Source: Nitratireductor thuwali (GTDB lineage: Bacteria > Pseudomonadota > Alphaproteobacteria > Rhizobiales > Rhizobiaceae). Taken from it: a DNA stretch of 64,000 nucleotides. Numbering within the stretch: position 1 is the stretch's first letter; each line of letters begins with the position of its first letter. The stretch is taken from NCBI RefSeq assembly GCF_036621415.1, contig NZ_CP030941.1, forward strand, positions 3,098,001 to 3,162,000, given 5' to 3'. Below the pieces are notes generated by a model. The model made no database searches, was not told the DNA's origin, and was given only the letters and a program-made list of their open reading frames with translations. Positions 44,646 to 52,998 of this stretch are shown here, piece by piece. The position numbers and the translations under genes were made by a program.

Positions 44646-45395
44646 ATGACCGCATTTTCCTACCAGCTTTATTCATCCCGGGAATTCCCGCCCCTGGACA
44701 AGACCCTTTCGATGCTCAAGTCGCTCGGCTACGCGCAGGTCGAAGGCTATGGCGGCGTCTATGGCGATCCGGCGGGCTTGAAGGCGGCGCTCGACGGGGC
44801 CGGCCTTTCGATGACCTCCGGACATTTCGGGATCGATGCGCTGGAAAATGAGGCCGACAAAGTGCTGGAGATCGCCAGCACCGTCGGCATGAAGGCGGCG
44901 TACTGCCCGTTCCTGGTGCCCGACCAGCGGCCTGCGGATGCGGCCGGCTACGCCCGTTTCGGCGAGCGCCTGCAAAAGGCGGGAGAGAAGCTCGTCAGCG
45001 CCGGCCTGACCTTCGGCTGGCACAATCACGATTTCGAGTTCCGCGCCCTGCCGGGCGGTTCGATCCCCCAGGAGGAGATATTCCGCGGCGGGCCCGATCT
45101 TTCGTGGGAGGCCGACATTGCATGGATCGTCCGCGGCGGCGGCAACCCGATCGAGTGGATCGAAAAATACGGCAGCCGCATCACCGCCGTTCACATCAAG
45201 GACACCGCGCCCGAGGGCGAGTGCGCCGATGAGGACGGCTGGGCCGATGTCGGCACCGGCACGATGGACTGGAAGTCGATCATGGATGCGGTGCGGGCGC
45301 ATACCAGCACGCGCTTCTTCGTGATGGAGCACGACAAGCCGAACGACCATGAGCGCTTCGCGCGCCGGTCGATCGAAAACGCACGCAGCTACTAG
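44646..45395 (+). CDS. TIM-barrel sugar isomerase/epimerase (xylose isomerase-like)
   Basis: A 249-residue AP-endonuclease-2-fold protein. Likely metal-site residues are in TFGWHNHDFEFR, DLSWEADIAWI, ITAVHIKDTAP and FFVMEHDKPND. The family isomerises or epimerises sugars and keto-sugars, and some members open 3-keto-glycosides. The ATG at 44646 follows GGAGAAAG. It lies between the importer and a Gfo/Idh dehydrogenase, which suggests action on an oxidised sugar. Exact reaction unknown. Confidence 0.88.
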   Translation: MTAFSYQLYSSREFPPLDKTLSMLKSLGYAQVEGYGGVYGDPAGLKAALDGAGLSMTSGHFGIDALENEADKVLEIASTVGMKAAYCPFLVPDQRPADAAGYARFGERLQKAGEKLVSAGLTFGWHNHDFEFRALPGGSIPQEEIFRGGPDLSWEADIAWIVRGGGNPIEWIEKYGSRITAVHIKDTAPEGECADEDGWADVGTGTMDWKSIMDAVRAHTSTRFFVMEHDKPNDHERFARRSIENARSY

Positions 45396-45441
45396 AACGG
45401 AATCGTCGAATGTATTTGAACCGTATGGTGGGTTGAGATGG

Positions 45442-45578
45442 TCAGGCATGGATCCTCGGGTCAAGCCCGAGGATGACGAGTAAGGAAGGACGGCCGATGC
45501 CAATCGCCGACGTCTGCGATTAGCCGGGACACCTCAACCGTCGTCATCCTCGGGCTTGACCCGAGGATCCATGCCTGA
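45442..45578. repeat. Perfect 38-bp inverted repeat with 61-bp spacer
   Basis: Bases 45442-45479 and 45541-45578 are exact reverse complements over 38 bases. Each arm is itself nearly palindromic: TCCTCGGG-TCAAG-CCCGAGGA. The pair fills most of the gap between an isomerase gene and a Gfo/Idh gene. The arm matches the kind of short palindromic repeat scattered through rhizobial genomes. It may be a pair of such elements in opposite orientation or one MITE-like unit, and it carries no ORF of note. Confidence 0.85.
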
Positions 45579-45620
45579 GCGTTGCCACCACCGCCAGCGG
45601 CCAAGATAAGAGGTATAAGC

Positions 45621-46775
45621 ATGACCAAGAAACTGGGCGTCGGCATCATCGGCTGCGGCAACATATCCGCCGCCTATATGCGCCTTGCCCCACTTTTCCG
45701 CGGCATCGAGATACGCGCCTGCGCGGATGTGAACGAAGCGGCGGCGAAGGCGCGCGCCGAAGAATTCGGCGTCAGGCAGGAGACCGTGGCGGGCCTGCTT
45801 GCCGCCGGCGATATCGACATCGTCGTCAATCTGACGATCCCCGCGGCCCACTACGATGTCTCGCGCAAGGCGATCGAGGCGGGCAAGCACGTTTATTCGG
45901 AAAAGCCGTTCGTCCTGTCCGTGGAAGAGGGCCTTGCCCTGGCAAGGCTGGCCGAGGACAAGGGCGTCCGCGTCGGCTCGGCCCCCGACACGTTCCTGGG
46001 CGGCGCACACCAGCTTGCCCGCCATGTGATCGACACCGGCGCCATCGGCAAGGTCGTCAGCGGAACGTGCCATGTCATGAGCCACGGCATGGAGCATTGG
46101 CATCCGAACCCGGATTTCTTTTTCCTGCCCGGCGCCGGTCCGGTGCTCGATGTCGGCCCGTACTACGTCACCAACCTGATCCAGCTCATCGGGCCGGTCA
46201 GGCGCGTCGGGGCGCTCGCATCGATCCCGGCCAAGGAGCGCACCATCCTTTCGGAGGCGCGCCGGGGCGAGAAGATCCCGGTCGAGACGCCCACCACGAT
46301 CCATGCCGTGATGGAGTTCGCCAACGGCGCCATCGTCACCCTCGGCGCGAGCTGGGACGTGTGGCATCACAAGCATTCCAACATGGAGCTTTATGGCGAC
46401 AAGGGTTCGCTCCACCTGCCGGACCCGAATTTCTTCGGCGGCGATCTGATCGTGACCAATGAGCAGCAGGTCGTGGACGTGCTGCCGGACTGGCCGCATC
46501 CCTTCGCCGTTGCCAACCAGGATCTGGAGAACGGCCCCGGCCGCGCCAACTATCGCGCCGTCGGCCTTGCCGACATGGCCATGGCGATCGTCGAGGGGCG
46601 TCCCCACCGCTGCTCGCTGGAGATGTCGTTGCACGCGATTGACGTAATGACATCGATCCTGGAATCGGGCGAGAAAGGCAGCTTCATCGAGCTCCAGACC
46701 ACATGCGAGCGCCCGCCGGCGCTGGATGTGGCCGGAGCGCACGCTTTGCTGGCTGAAGAGAAGGAACACGCATGA
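45621..46775 (+). CDS. Gfo/Idh/MocA-family dehydrogenase
   Basis: A 384-residue NAD(P)-dependent sugar dehydrogenase. The N-terminal Rossmann motif is GVGIIGCGNISAAYMRLA. The catalytic lysine motif is EKPFVLS, and the C-terminal fold holds GPVLDVGPYYVTNLIQLIG with the conserved aspartate and probable catalytic residues. Such enzymes oxidise a ring hydroxyl of sugars, glycosides or inositols. The ATG at 45621 follows AGAGGT. The next start overlaps its stop (ATGA). Substrate unknown, probably the imported glycoside. Confidence 0.92.
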   Translation: MTKKLGVGIIGCGNISAAYMRLAPLFRGIEIRACADVNEAAAKARAEEFGVRQETVAGLLAAGDIDIVVNLTIPAAHYDVSRKAIEAGKHVYSEKPFVLSVEEGLALARLAEDKGVRVGSAPDTFLGGAHQLARHVIDTGAIGKVVSGTCHVMSHGMEHWHPNPDFFFLPGAGPVLDVGPYYVTNLIQLIGPVRRVGALASIPAKERTILSEARRGEKIPVETPTTIHAVMEFANGAIVTLGASWDVWHHKHSNMELYGDKGSLHLPDPNFFGGDLIVTNEQQVVDVLPDWPHPFAVANQDLENGPGRANYRAVGLADMAMAIVEGRPHRCSLEMSLHAIDVMTSILESGEKGSFIELQTTCERPPALDVAGAHALLAEEKEHA

Positions 46776-47818
46776 CCTGGCAACCCGCCGAAAACCGCTA
46801 CGAGACCATGCAATACCGCCGCTGCGGCCGCTCCGGCCTCAAGCTGCCGGCGATCTCGCTTGGCCTGTGGCACAATTTCGGCGAGGATTCGCGCCATGAC
46901 AACAAGCGCGCGATCTGCCGCAAGGCCTTCGATCTGGGCATCACCCATTTCGATCTGGCCAACAATTACGGCCCGCCGTCCGGGTCGGCCGAAACGGCCT
47001 TCGGCGAAATCCTGCGGACCGATTTCGCGGGCTATCGCGATGAACTCATCGTCTCGTCGAAGGCCGGATACGGCATGTGGCCCGGCCCCTATGGCGAATG
47101 GGGCAGCCGCAAATATCTGGTCGCCAGCTGCGACCACAGCCTGAAGCGCCTGGGCCTCGACTATGTCGACATCTTCTATTCCCACCGCTTCGACCCCGAG
47201 ACGCCGCTGGAAGAGACGATGATGGCGCTCGACCACATCGTCCGTTCCGGCCGGGCGCTTTATGTCGGCATCTCCTCCTACAACGCCCAGCGCACCCGCG
47301 AGGCAGCCGCGATCCTGAAGGAGCTCGGCACGCCCTGCCTGATCCACCAGCCGAGCTACTCGCTCATCAACCGCTGGGTGGAGGATGACGGGCTGCTCGA
47401 CGCGCTCGACGATCTCGGCATCGGCTCCATCGTCTTCTCGCCGCTGGCGCAGGGCATGCTCACCGACAAATATCTGGGCGGCATTCCCGAGGAAAGCCGT
47501 GCGGCCCAGGGCAAGTCGCTGCGCAGCGAATTCCTGACCGAGCGCAACCTTGCCAATATCCGCGGCCTGAACGAGATTGCCGGGCGCCGGGGACAGACGC
47601 TGGCCCAGATGGCGCTCGCCTGGGTGCTGCGCGGCGGGCGCGTGACGACCGCGCTGATCGGCGCCAGCAAGCCGAGCCAGGTGGAGGACTGCGTGCGCTC
47701 CCTGGACAAACCGGATTTCACCGACGAGGAACTGGCCGAGATCGATGTCTTCGCGCGCGATGCCGACATCAACATCTGGGCCGCTTCGGCAGAGCGCAAG
47801 GGACCGGCCCGCAAATGA
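46772..47818 (+). CDS. Aldo/keto reductase (YghZ/AKR14-like)
   Basis: A 348-residue TIM-barrel NADPH-dependent reductase. The tetrad is seen in HFDLANNYGPPSGSAE (Asp and Tyr), VSSKAGYGMWPGPYGEWGSR (Lys) and DIFYSHRFD (His); the cofactor site includes ALIGASKPSQVEDC. It resembles YghZ, the L-glyceraldehyde-3-phosphate reductase type. It overlaps both neighbours by ATGA. It may reduce an aldose or keto-sugar from the GH43 step. Confidence 0.92.
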   Translation: MTWQPAENRYETMQYRRCGRSGLKLPAISLGLWHNFGEDSRHDNKRAICRKAFDLGITHFDLANNYGPPSGSAETAFGEILRTDFAGYRDELIVSSKAGYGMWPGPYGEWGSRKYLVASCDHSLKRLGLDYVDIFYSHRFDPETPLEETMMALDHIVRSGRALYVGISSYNAQRTREAAAILKELGTPCLIHQPSYSLINRWVEDDGLLDALDDLGIGSIVFSPLAQGMLTDKYLGGIPEESRAAQGKSLRSEFLTERNLANIRGLNEIAGRRGQTLAQMALAWVLRGGRVTTALIGASKPSQVEDCVRSLDKPDFTDEELAEIDVFARDADINIWAASAERKGPARK

Positions 47819-49437
47819 TCGTCAACCCCATCCTGCCGGGCTTCAACCCCGACCCTTCGATCTGCAGGGTGGGCGAGGACTATTATATCGCCACCTCGAC
47901 ATTCGAATGGTTCCCCGGGGTCCAGATCCATCATTCGCGCGATCTGGTGAACTGGCGCCTGGTGAGGCGCCCGCTCGACCGGGCGAGCCAGCTCGACATG
48001 CGCGGCAATCCCGATTCCTGCGGCATCTGGGCGCCGTGCCTTTCCCACGCGGACGGGCTGTTCTGGCTGGTCTATACGGACGTCAAGCGCCTCGACGGGA
48101 ACTTCAAGGACGCCCACAACTACATCGTCACGGCGCCGGCCATCGAGGGGCCGTGGTCCGATCCCGTCTATGTCAATTCGTCGGGCTTCGACCCGTCGCT
48201 GTTCCACGACGATGACGGGCGCAAATATTTTCTCAACATGGTCTGGAACCACCGCACCGATTCGGTGGGCGGCAAGCCGAAGCATCCGGCCTTTGCCGGC
48301 ATACTCCTGCAGGAATATGACGCGGCGGCCGGAAAGCTGATCGGCGAGGCGAAGAACGTCTTCGCCGGCAGCCCGCATGGTCTGGTGGAAGGCCCGCACC
48401 TCTTCAAGCGCGGGGGATGGTACTACATGACCGTCGCGGAGGGCGGCACCGGCTATGGGCATGCGGTCACCATGGCCCGCGCGCGCAGCATCGACGGGCC
48501 GTATGAACTGCACCCGAAAATCCACCTGTTCACCGCGAAGGACGATCCCGACGCGCCGCTCCAGCGCGCCGGCCACGGCCAGGTGGTGGAAACGCCCCAG
48601 GGCGAGGTCTATCACACACATCTGTGTTCCCGCCCGTTGCCGGGCATGAGGCGCTCTCCGCTCGGCCGCGAAACCGCAATCCAGAAATGCGTCTGGCGCG
48701 AGGACGGCTGGCTTTATCCCGAAAGCGGCAGCCCGGTGCCGGAGGTGAAGGTGGCCGCGCCGGCCGGGACGGGAGACGGGGCGGGAGAGCGCAAGGCGCC
48801 CGCTTCGGCGCGCCACCGCTTTACCGATACCAGGCTGCCCGACGACTTCCAGTGGCTGCGCACTCCCGAACCCGGCCGCATCTTCACCCTCACCGGCTCG
48901 GCCCTCCGCCTGCACGCGCGCGAGTCCATCGGGAGCTGGTTCGAGCAGGCGCTGGTCGCCCGCAGGCAGGAGCATTTCTCGTTCCGTGCAGAAACAGGCG
49001 TCGACTTCGCGCCCCGGAACTATCAGCAGGCGGCGGGGCTGACGCACTACTATAACCGCCACAAGTTCCATTTCCTCGCCGTCACCTTCCACGAGGAACT
49101 GGGCCGGGTGCTGACCATAATGAGCTGCCCCGGCGACTGGCCCGACGGCAAATTGTCGTTTCCTCTTGAGGCGCCGGTGGAACTGCCGGGAGAGGGCCCG
49201 GTCGGGCTCGCGGCCGAGATCGACCACGACAGGCTGCAGTTCTTCTACAGCCTTGACGGTGCGCAATGGCGCAAGGCCGGCCCGGTGCTGGACGCCAGCG
49301 TCATCTCCGACGAAGGCGGGCGGGGCGAGCATGGTTCCTTTACGGGCGCCTTCATCGGCATGGCCGCGTTCGACACCAGCGGCAGCGCCATTCACGCGGA
49401 TTTTTCCCGCTTTTCCTACGAACCCCGAGGCGCGTGA
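47815..49437 (+). CDS. Glycoside hydrolase family 43 (beta-xylosidase-like)
   Basis: A 540-residue GH43 enzyme. The N-terminal five-bladed propeller carries the three acids: D13 in GFNPDPSI, D126 in SGFDPSLFHDDDG and E192 in LVEGPHLFK. The C-terminal beta-sandwich (about 340-540) is the domain typical of GH43_11 xylosidases. No signal peptide is seen, so it acts in the cytoplasm on imported oligosaccharides. Beta-xylosidase or alpha-arabinofuranosidase activity is likely. The start overlaps the upstream stop in ATGA, so no separate promoter. Confidence 0.92.
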   Translation: MIVNPILPGFNPDPSICRVGEDYYIATSTFEWFPGVQIHHSRDLVNWRLVRRPLDRASQLDMRGNPDSCGIWAPCLSHADGLFWLVYTDVKRLDGNFKDAHNYIVTAPAIEGPWSDPVYVNSSGFDPSLFHDDDGRKYFLNMVWNHRTDSVGGKPKHPAFAGILLQEYDAAAGKLIGEAKNVFAGSPHGLVEGPHLFKRGGWYYMTVAEGGTGYGHAVTMARARSIDGPYELHPKIHLFTAKDDPDAPLQRAGHGQVVETPQGEVYHTHLCSRPLPGMRRSPLGRETAIQKCVWREDGWLYPESGSPVPEVKVAAPAGTGDGAGERKAPASARHRFTDTRLPDDFQWLRTPEPGRIFTLTGSALRLHARESIGSWFEQALVARRQEHFSFRAETGVDFAPRNYQQAAGLTHYYNRHKFHFLAVTFHEELGRVLTIMSCPGDWPDGKLSFPLEAPVELPGEGPVGLAAEIDHDRLQFFYSLDGAQWRKAGPVLDASVISDEGGRGEHGSFTGAFIGMAAFDTSGSAIHADFSRFSYEPRGA

Positions 49438-49504
49438 TGAAATGGCTCCACGCACGCCCCGATGAAGGGACAAGCCCAATGACAAGAAAAGAAGGAGAAC
49501 GACA

Positions 49505-50563
49505 ATGGCTTCGACCATGAAGGGCGCGGGTATCTTCCTGGCCCAGTTCGCCGGCGATGAGGCCCCCTTCAACAGCTTGCCTTCCATCGCCCGATGGGCG
49601 GCCGGACATGGCTATGAGGGCATTCAGATCCCGGCCTGGGATGGGCGCCTGTTCGACCTGGCGAAAGCCGCCGCCTCGAAGGATTACTGCGACGAGGTGA
49701 AGGGAATATGCGCCGAGGCCGGGGTCGAGATCACCGAGCTTTCCACCCATCTCCTCGGCCAGCTCGTCGCCGTGCACCCGGCCTATGACATCGCGTTCGA
49801 CGGGTTCGCGCCGGCAAGGCTGCACAACAACCCGAAAGCGCGGCAGGCCTGGGCCGTCGAGCAAGTGCTGCTGGCGGCGAAGGCGTCGCGCAATCTGGGC
49901 CTCGACGTCTCGGTCTCCTTCACCGGAAGCCTTGCCTTTCCGTATCTTTATCCCTGGCCGCAGCGGCCGGCCGGGCTGGTGGAAGAGGCTTTCGGCGAGC
50001 TTGCCCGCCGCTGGAAGCCGATTCTGGACGCCTATGACGATGTCGGCGTGGATGTCGGCTTCGAGCTGCATCCGGGCGAGGACGTCTTCGACGGCGCGAC
50101 TTTCGAGATGTTCCTCGACAGGCTTGGCGGCCACAAGCGCTGCACCATCAATTACGACCCGTCCCACTTCCTGCTGCAGCAGCTCGACTACCTGGCCTTC
50201 ATCGACATCTATCACGAGCGCATCTCCGCCTTTCACGTGAAGGATGCCGAGTTCAACCCGGACGGGCGGCAGGGCGTCTATTCGGGCTATCAGGGCTGGA
50301 TCAACCGGGCCGCCCGTTTCCGCTCGCTGGGCGATGGGCATGTCGATTTCACCGGCATCTTCTCCAAGCTCGCCCAGTACGACTACAACGGGTGGGCGGT
50401 GCTGGAATGGGAGTGCTGCCTGAAGCACCCTGAAGACGGCGCGGCCGAGGGCGCTCCGTTCATCAAGAACCACATCATCCGTGTTACCGAGAAGGCGTTT
50501 GACGACTTCGCCGGCGGCGCTCCGGACAAGGCGCAACTGCGCTCCATGCTCGGCATCGGATAG
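49505..50563 (+). CDS. TIM-barrel sugar phosphate isomerase/epimerase family protein
   Basis: A 352-residue xylose isomerase-like barrel, larger than the one at 44646. Metal-site candidates are in VGFELHPGEDVFDG, CTINYDPSHFLLQ, ISAFHVKDAEF and WAVLEWECCLKHPEDG. AGAAGGAGAACG precedes the ATG. Such 350-residue members are usually found beside a Gfo/Idh dehydrogenase, as here, and act on keto-sugars. A perfect palindrome follows its stop. Confidence 0.9.
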   Translation: MASTMKGAGIFLAQFAGDEAPFNSLPSIARWAAGHGYEGIQIPAWDGRLFDLAKAAASKDYCDEVKGICAEAGVEITELSTHLLGQLVAVHPAYDIAFDGFAPARLHNNPKARQAWAVEQVLLAAKASRNLGLDVSVSFTGSLAFPYLYPWPQRPAGLVEEAFGELARRWKPILDAYDDVGVDVGFELHPGEDVFDGATFEMFLDRLGGHKRCTINYDPSHFLLQQLDYLAFIDIYHERISAFHVKDAEFNPDGRQGVYSGYQGWINRAARFRSLGDGHVDFTGIFSKLAQYDYNGWAVLEWECCLKHPEDGAAEGAPFIKNHIIRVTEKAFDDFAGGAPDKAQLRSMLGIG

Positions 50564-50564
50564 G

Positions 50565-50597
50565 TCAGTTCACCGTTTCGCGGAAACGGTGAACTGA
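50565..50597 (+). terminator. Perfect 33-base palindromic hairpin after the isomerase gene
   Basis: TCAGTTCACCGTTTC (50565-50579) pairs with GAAACGGTGAACTGA (50583-50597) around GCG, with no mismatch. It begins directly after the stop. The following bases are only moderately T-rich (TTGCTTGATTTTACG). It could be an intrinsic terminator or a REP-like element. Confidence 0.6.
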
Positions 50598-50682
50598 CTG
50601 ATTGCTTGATTTTACGCAATTCCGGACGGAAAACCGGTTCCCACTTTTCCTGGAATTGCTCTGGAAGACGAAAGGGAAGCTC

Positions 50683-51861
50683 ATGGTTTCGGCCGCATCG
50701 ACGATCGCAAACAACCAACCGGTCCGCCTCGGCATGGTCGGCGGCGGGCAGGGGGCCTTCATCGGCGCGGTGCACCGCATGGCCGCGCGCCTTGACGGCC
50801 ACTATACACTGGTGGCCGGAGCGCTGTCCTCGGACCCCGAGCGGGCTCGGGCTTCGGCCGAGGAGCTGGGCCTTGCGCCCGATCGCTCCTATGGCAGCTA
50901 CGAGGAGATGGCCGCGAAGGAGGCCGCCCGCGAGGACGGCATCGAGGCCGTCAGCATCGTCACGCCGAACCACGTCCACTATCCGGCCGCAAAGGTCTTC
51001 CTCGAAGCGGGCGTCCACGTCATCTGCGACAAGCCGCTGACCTCCAGCCTGAAGGACGCGAGGCAGCTTGCCGAAACGGTCGACAAAAGCGGCAGGCTGT
51101 TCGTCCTCACCCACAATTATTCCGGCTATCCGATGATCCGGCACGCCCGCCAGATGGTGGCCGAGGGCGCGCTGGGCGACATCATCCTGGTCCAGGCCGA
51201 GTATCCCCAGGACTGGCTGGCCGAGCCCATCGAACAAACCGGCCAGAAGCAGGCCTCCTGGCGCACCGACCCGGCACGCTCGGGCGCCGGCGGGGCGATC
51301 GGCGATATCGGCACCCATGCCTATCAGCTCGCCTCCTTCGTGACCGGCCTCAAGGCCGAGAGCCTTGCCGCCGATCTCCACAGCTTCGTCGACGGCCGGC
51401 AACTCGACGACAACGCGCATATCATGCTGCGTTTTGCCGGCGGGCGCGCCAAGGGCACGATCTGGGTCAGCCAGGTGGCGCCGGGCAACGAGAACGGGCT
51501 GAAGCTCAGGGTCTACGGCACCAAGGGCGGCATCGAATGGGTGCAGGCCGATCCGAACTATCTGTGGTTCACGCCGCTGGGCGAGCCGCGCCGCCTCATC
51601 ACGCGCGGGGGCGCGGGGGCGGGCGACGCGGCAGCCCGGGTGACCCGCATTCCCGGCGGCCACCCCGAAGGCTATCTGGAAGCCTTCGCGACGCTCTACA
51701 CAGAGGCCGCCGCGATGATCCGCGCCAGGCGGGACGGCTCGGCGCTGCCCGACCTGCCTCTGCCCACCGTTCATGACGGCGTGGACGGCATGCGCTTCAT
51801 CGCCGCCTGCGTCGCATCGTCCCGCGCCGACAGCGCCTGGACCCGGCTCGACGCGGTTTGA
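50683..51861 (+). CDS. Gfo/Idh/MocA-family dehydrogenase
   Basis: A 392-residue dehydrogenase with VRLGMVGGGQGAFIGAVHR as the Rossmann start, the catalytic lysine motif CDKPLTSS, and GGAIGDIGTHAYQLASFVTGL in the C-terminal domain. It differs clearly from the one at 45621, so the operon has two distinct sugar dehydrogenases. The ATG at 50683 follows AAAGGGAAG; the frame is open 27 codons upstream without family sequence. It probably pairs with the isomerase at 49505. Confidence 0.92.
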   Translation: MVSAASTIANNQPVRLGMVGGGQGAFIGAVHRMAARLDGHYTLVAGALSSDPERARASAEELGLAPDRSYGSYEEMAAKEAAREDGIEAVSIVTPNHVHYPAAKVFLEAGVHVICDKPLTSSLKDARQLAETVDKSGRLFVLTHNYSGYPMIRHARQMVAEGALGDIILVQAEYPQDWLAEPIEQTGQKQASWRTDPARSGAGGAIGDIGTHAYQLASFVTGLKAESLAADLHSFVDGRQLDDNAHIMLRFAGGRAKGTIWVSQVAPGNENGLKLRVYGTKGGIEWVQADPNYLWFTPLGEPRRLITRGGAGAGDAAARVTRIPGGHPEGYLEAFATLYTEAAAMIRARRDGSALPDLPLPTVHDGVDGMRFIAACVASSRADSAWTRLDAV

Positions 51862-51898
51862 ACCCGGACAAGCCATTGACTGTGGCCGGGCTCTCCCG

Positions 51899-51918
51899 CA
51901 ATTGTCGCGCGACAATTG
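51899..51918. promoter_or_regulatory. 20-bp perfect palindrome before the aldose epimerase gene
   Basis: CAATTGTCGC followed directly by its reverse complement GCGACAATTG makes a 20-bp perfect palindrome in the 73-base gap, 17 bases before the ATG. The central CGCG fits LacI-type operators. It suggests separate control of the epimerase gene. Confidence 0.5.
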
Positions 51919-51934
51919 GCAAACGGGGGAGAAT

Positions 51935-52945
51935 ATGGCGGGCAAGGTGAGGAAGACTGCCGAATGGCAGGGCGGGGACGTCGTCGAAGCCGTGCTCGAG
52001 AGCGAAGCCGGCGTCCGCCTGAACGTCATGAATTACGGCGGCGTAATCCGCGATTGGCAGGTTCCGGTAGGCGGGCAGATGCGGTCGGTCGTGCTGGGCT
52101 TCGACCGTTTCGAGGACTATCCGGCCCACAGCCCTTATTTCGGCGCGCTGGCGGGGCGGGTGGCGAACCGCATCGGCGGCAGCCGGTTCACGCTCGACGG
52201 CAAGGAATACGAGCTGACGCCGAATGAGGGCCCCAACCATCTCCATGGCGGCCCCGGCGGCATCTCGCGCAAGCTCTGGAAACTGGAGCCGCTGGAGGCA
52301 AACGCCCTGCGGTTGTCCCTGTCCAGCCCCGACGGCGACATGGGGTATCCGGGCAGCCTGGACATGGAGGTGATCTACCGCCTCGACGGCTATCGCCTGC
52401 ATATCGATTTCGCCGCCGTGGCAAGCGCGCCGACGCCGGTCAATCTCGTGCAGCACAATTACTTCAACCTGATGGGCGGCGGCGAGGTGTTCGACCATCG
52501 TCTCGAGGTCGCCGCAAGCGCCTATACGGTCACCGACGACGCGCTCATCCCGACCGGGGAGATCAAGCCGGTTGCCGGCACCCGGTTCGATTTCAGGCAT
52601 GGCCATCCCATGCGCGATGAAAGCGGCGCGCCGATCATTCTCGACCAGAATCTGGTGCTCGACACCCGGCGCGACCCCGCCGACCCGGTGGCCTCCCTCG
52701 TCGCGCCGGACGGCTCCTTGCGCCTCGAGCTGTTCACCGATCAGCCGGGTCTGCAAGTCTATAATGGCGGCCAGATGGACATAAAGGCGGAAGGGCTCGG
52801 AGGCCGCCGGTACCCGCGCTTCGGAGGCATGTGCCTGGAGGACCAGCACTTCCCCGACGCGGTCAACAACCCCCACTTCCCGAACACGATCGTGGCGCCG
52901 GAAGCGCCCTACCGGCACCGTTGCGCCATCGAGATCCGCCCTTGA
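51935..52945 (+). CDS. Aldose 1-epimerase (galactose mutarotase family)
   Basis: A 336-residue mutarotase interconverting alpha and beta anomers of aldoses. Conserved parts are YGGVIRDWQVP, NRIGGSRFTLDGKEY, the histidine segment NHLHGGPGG, the second catalytic histidine in VQHNYFNLMG and the C-terminal CLEDQHFPDAVNNP with the catalytic glutamate region. GGGGGAGAAT precedes the ATG. Fits the end of the sugar operon. It is convergent with the leftward purU. Confidence 0.92.
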   Translation: MAGKVRKTAEWQGGDVVEAVLESEAGVRLNVMNYGGVIRDWQVPVGGQMRSVVLGFDRFEDYPAHSPYFGALAGRVANRIGGSRFTLDGKEYELTPNEGPNHLHGGPGGISRKLWKLEPLEANALRLSLSSPDGDMGYPGSLDMEVIYRLDGYRLHIDFAAVASAPTPVNLVQHNYFNLMGGGEVFDHRLEVAASAYTVTDDALIPTGEIKPVAGTRFDFRHGHPMRDESGAPIILDQNLVLDTRRDPADPVASLVAPDGSLRLELFTDQPGLQVYNGGQMDIKAEGLGGRRYPRFGGMCLEDQHFPDAVNNPHFPNTIVAPEAPYRHRCAIEIRP

Positions 52946-52998
52946 TTTGAGCTTGATGAGTTCAGGACGGGGCAAACGGCCTATCACCCCTTGTCGCG

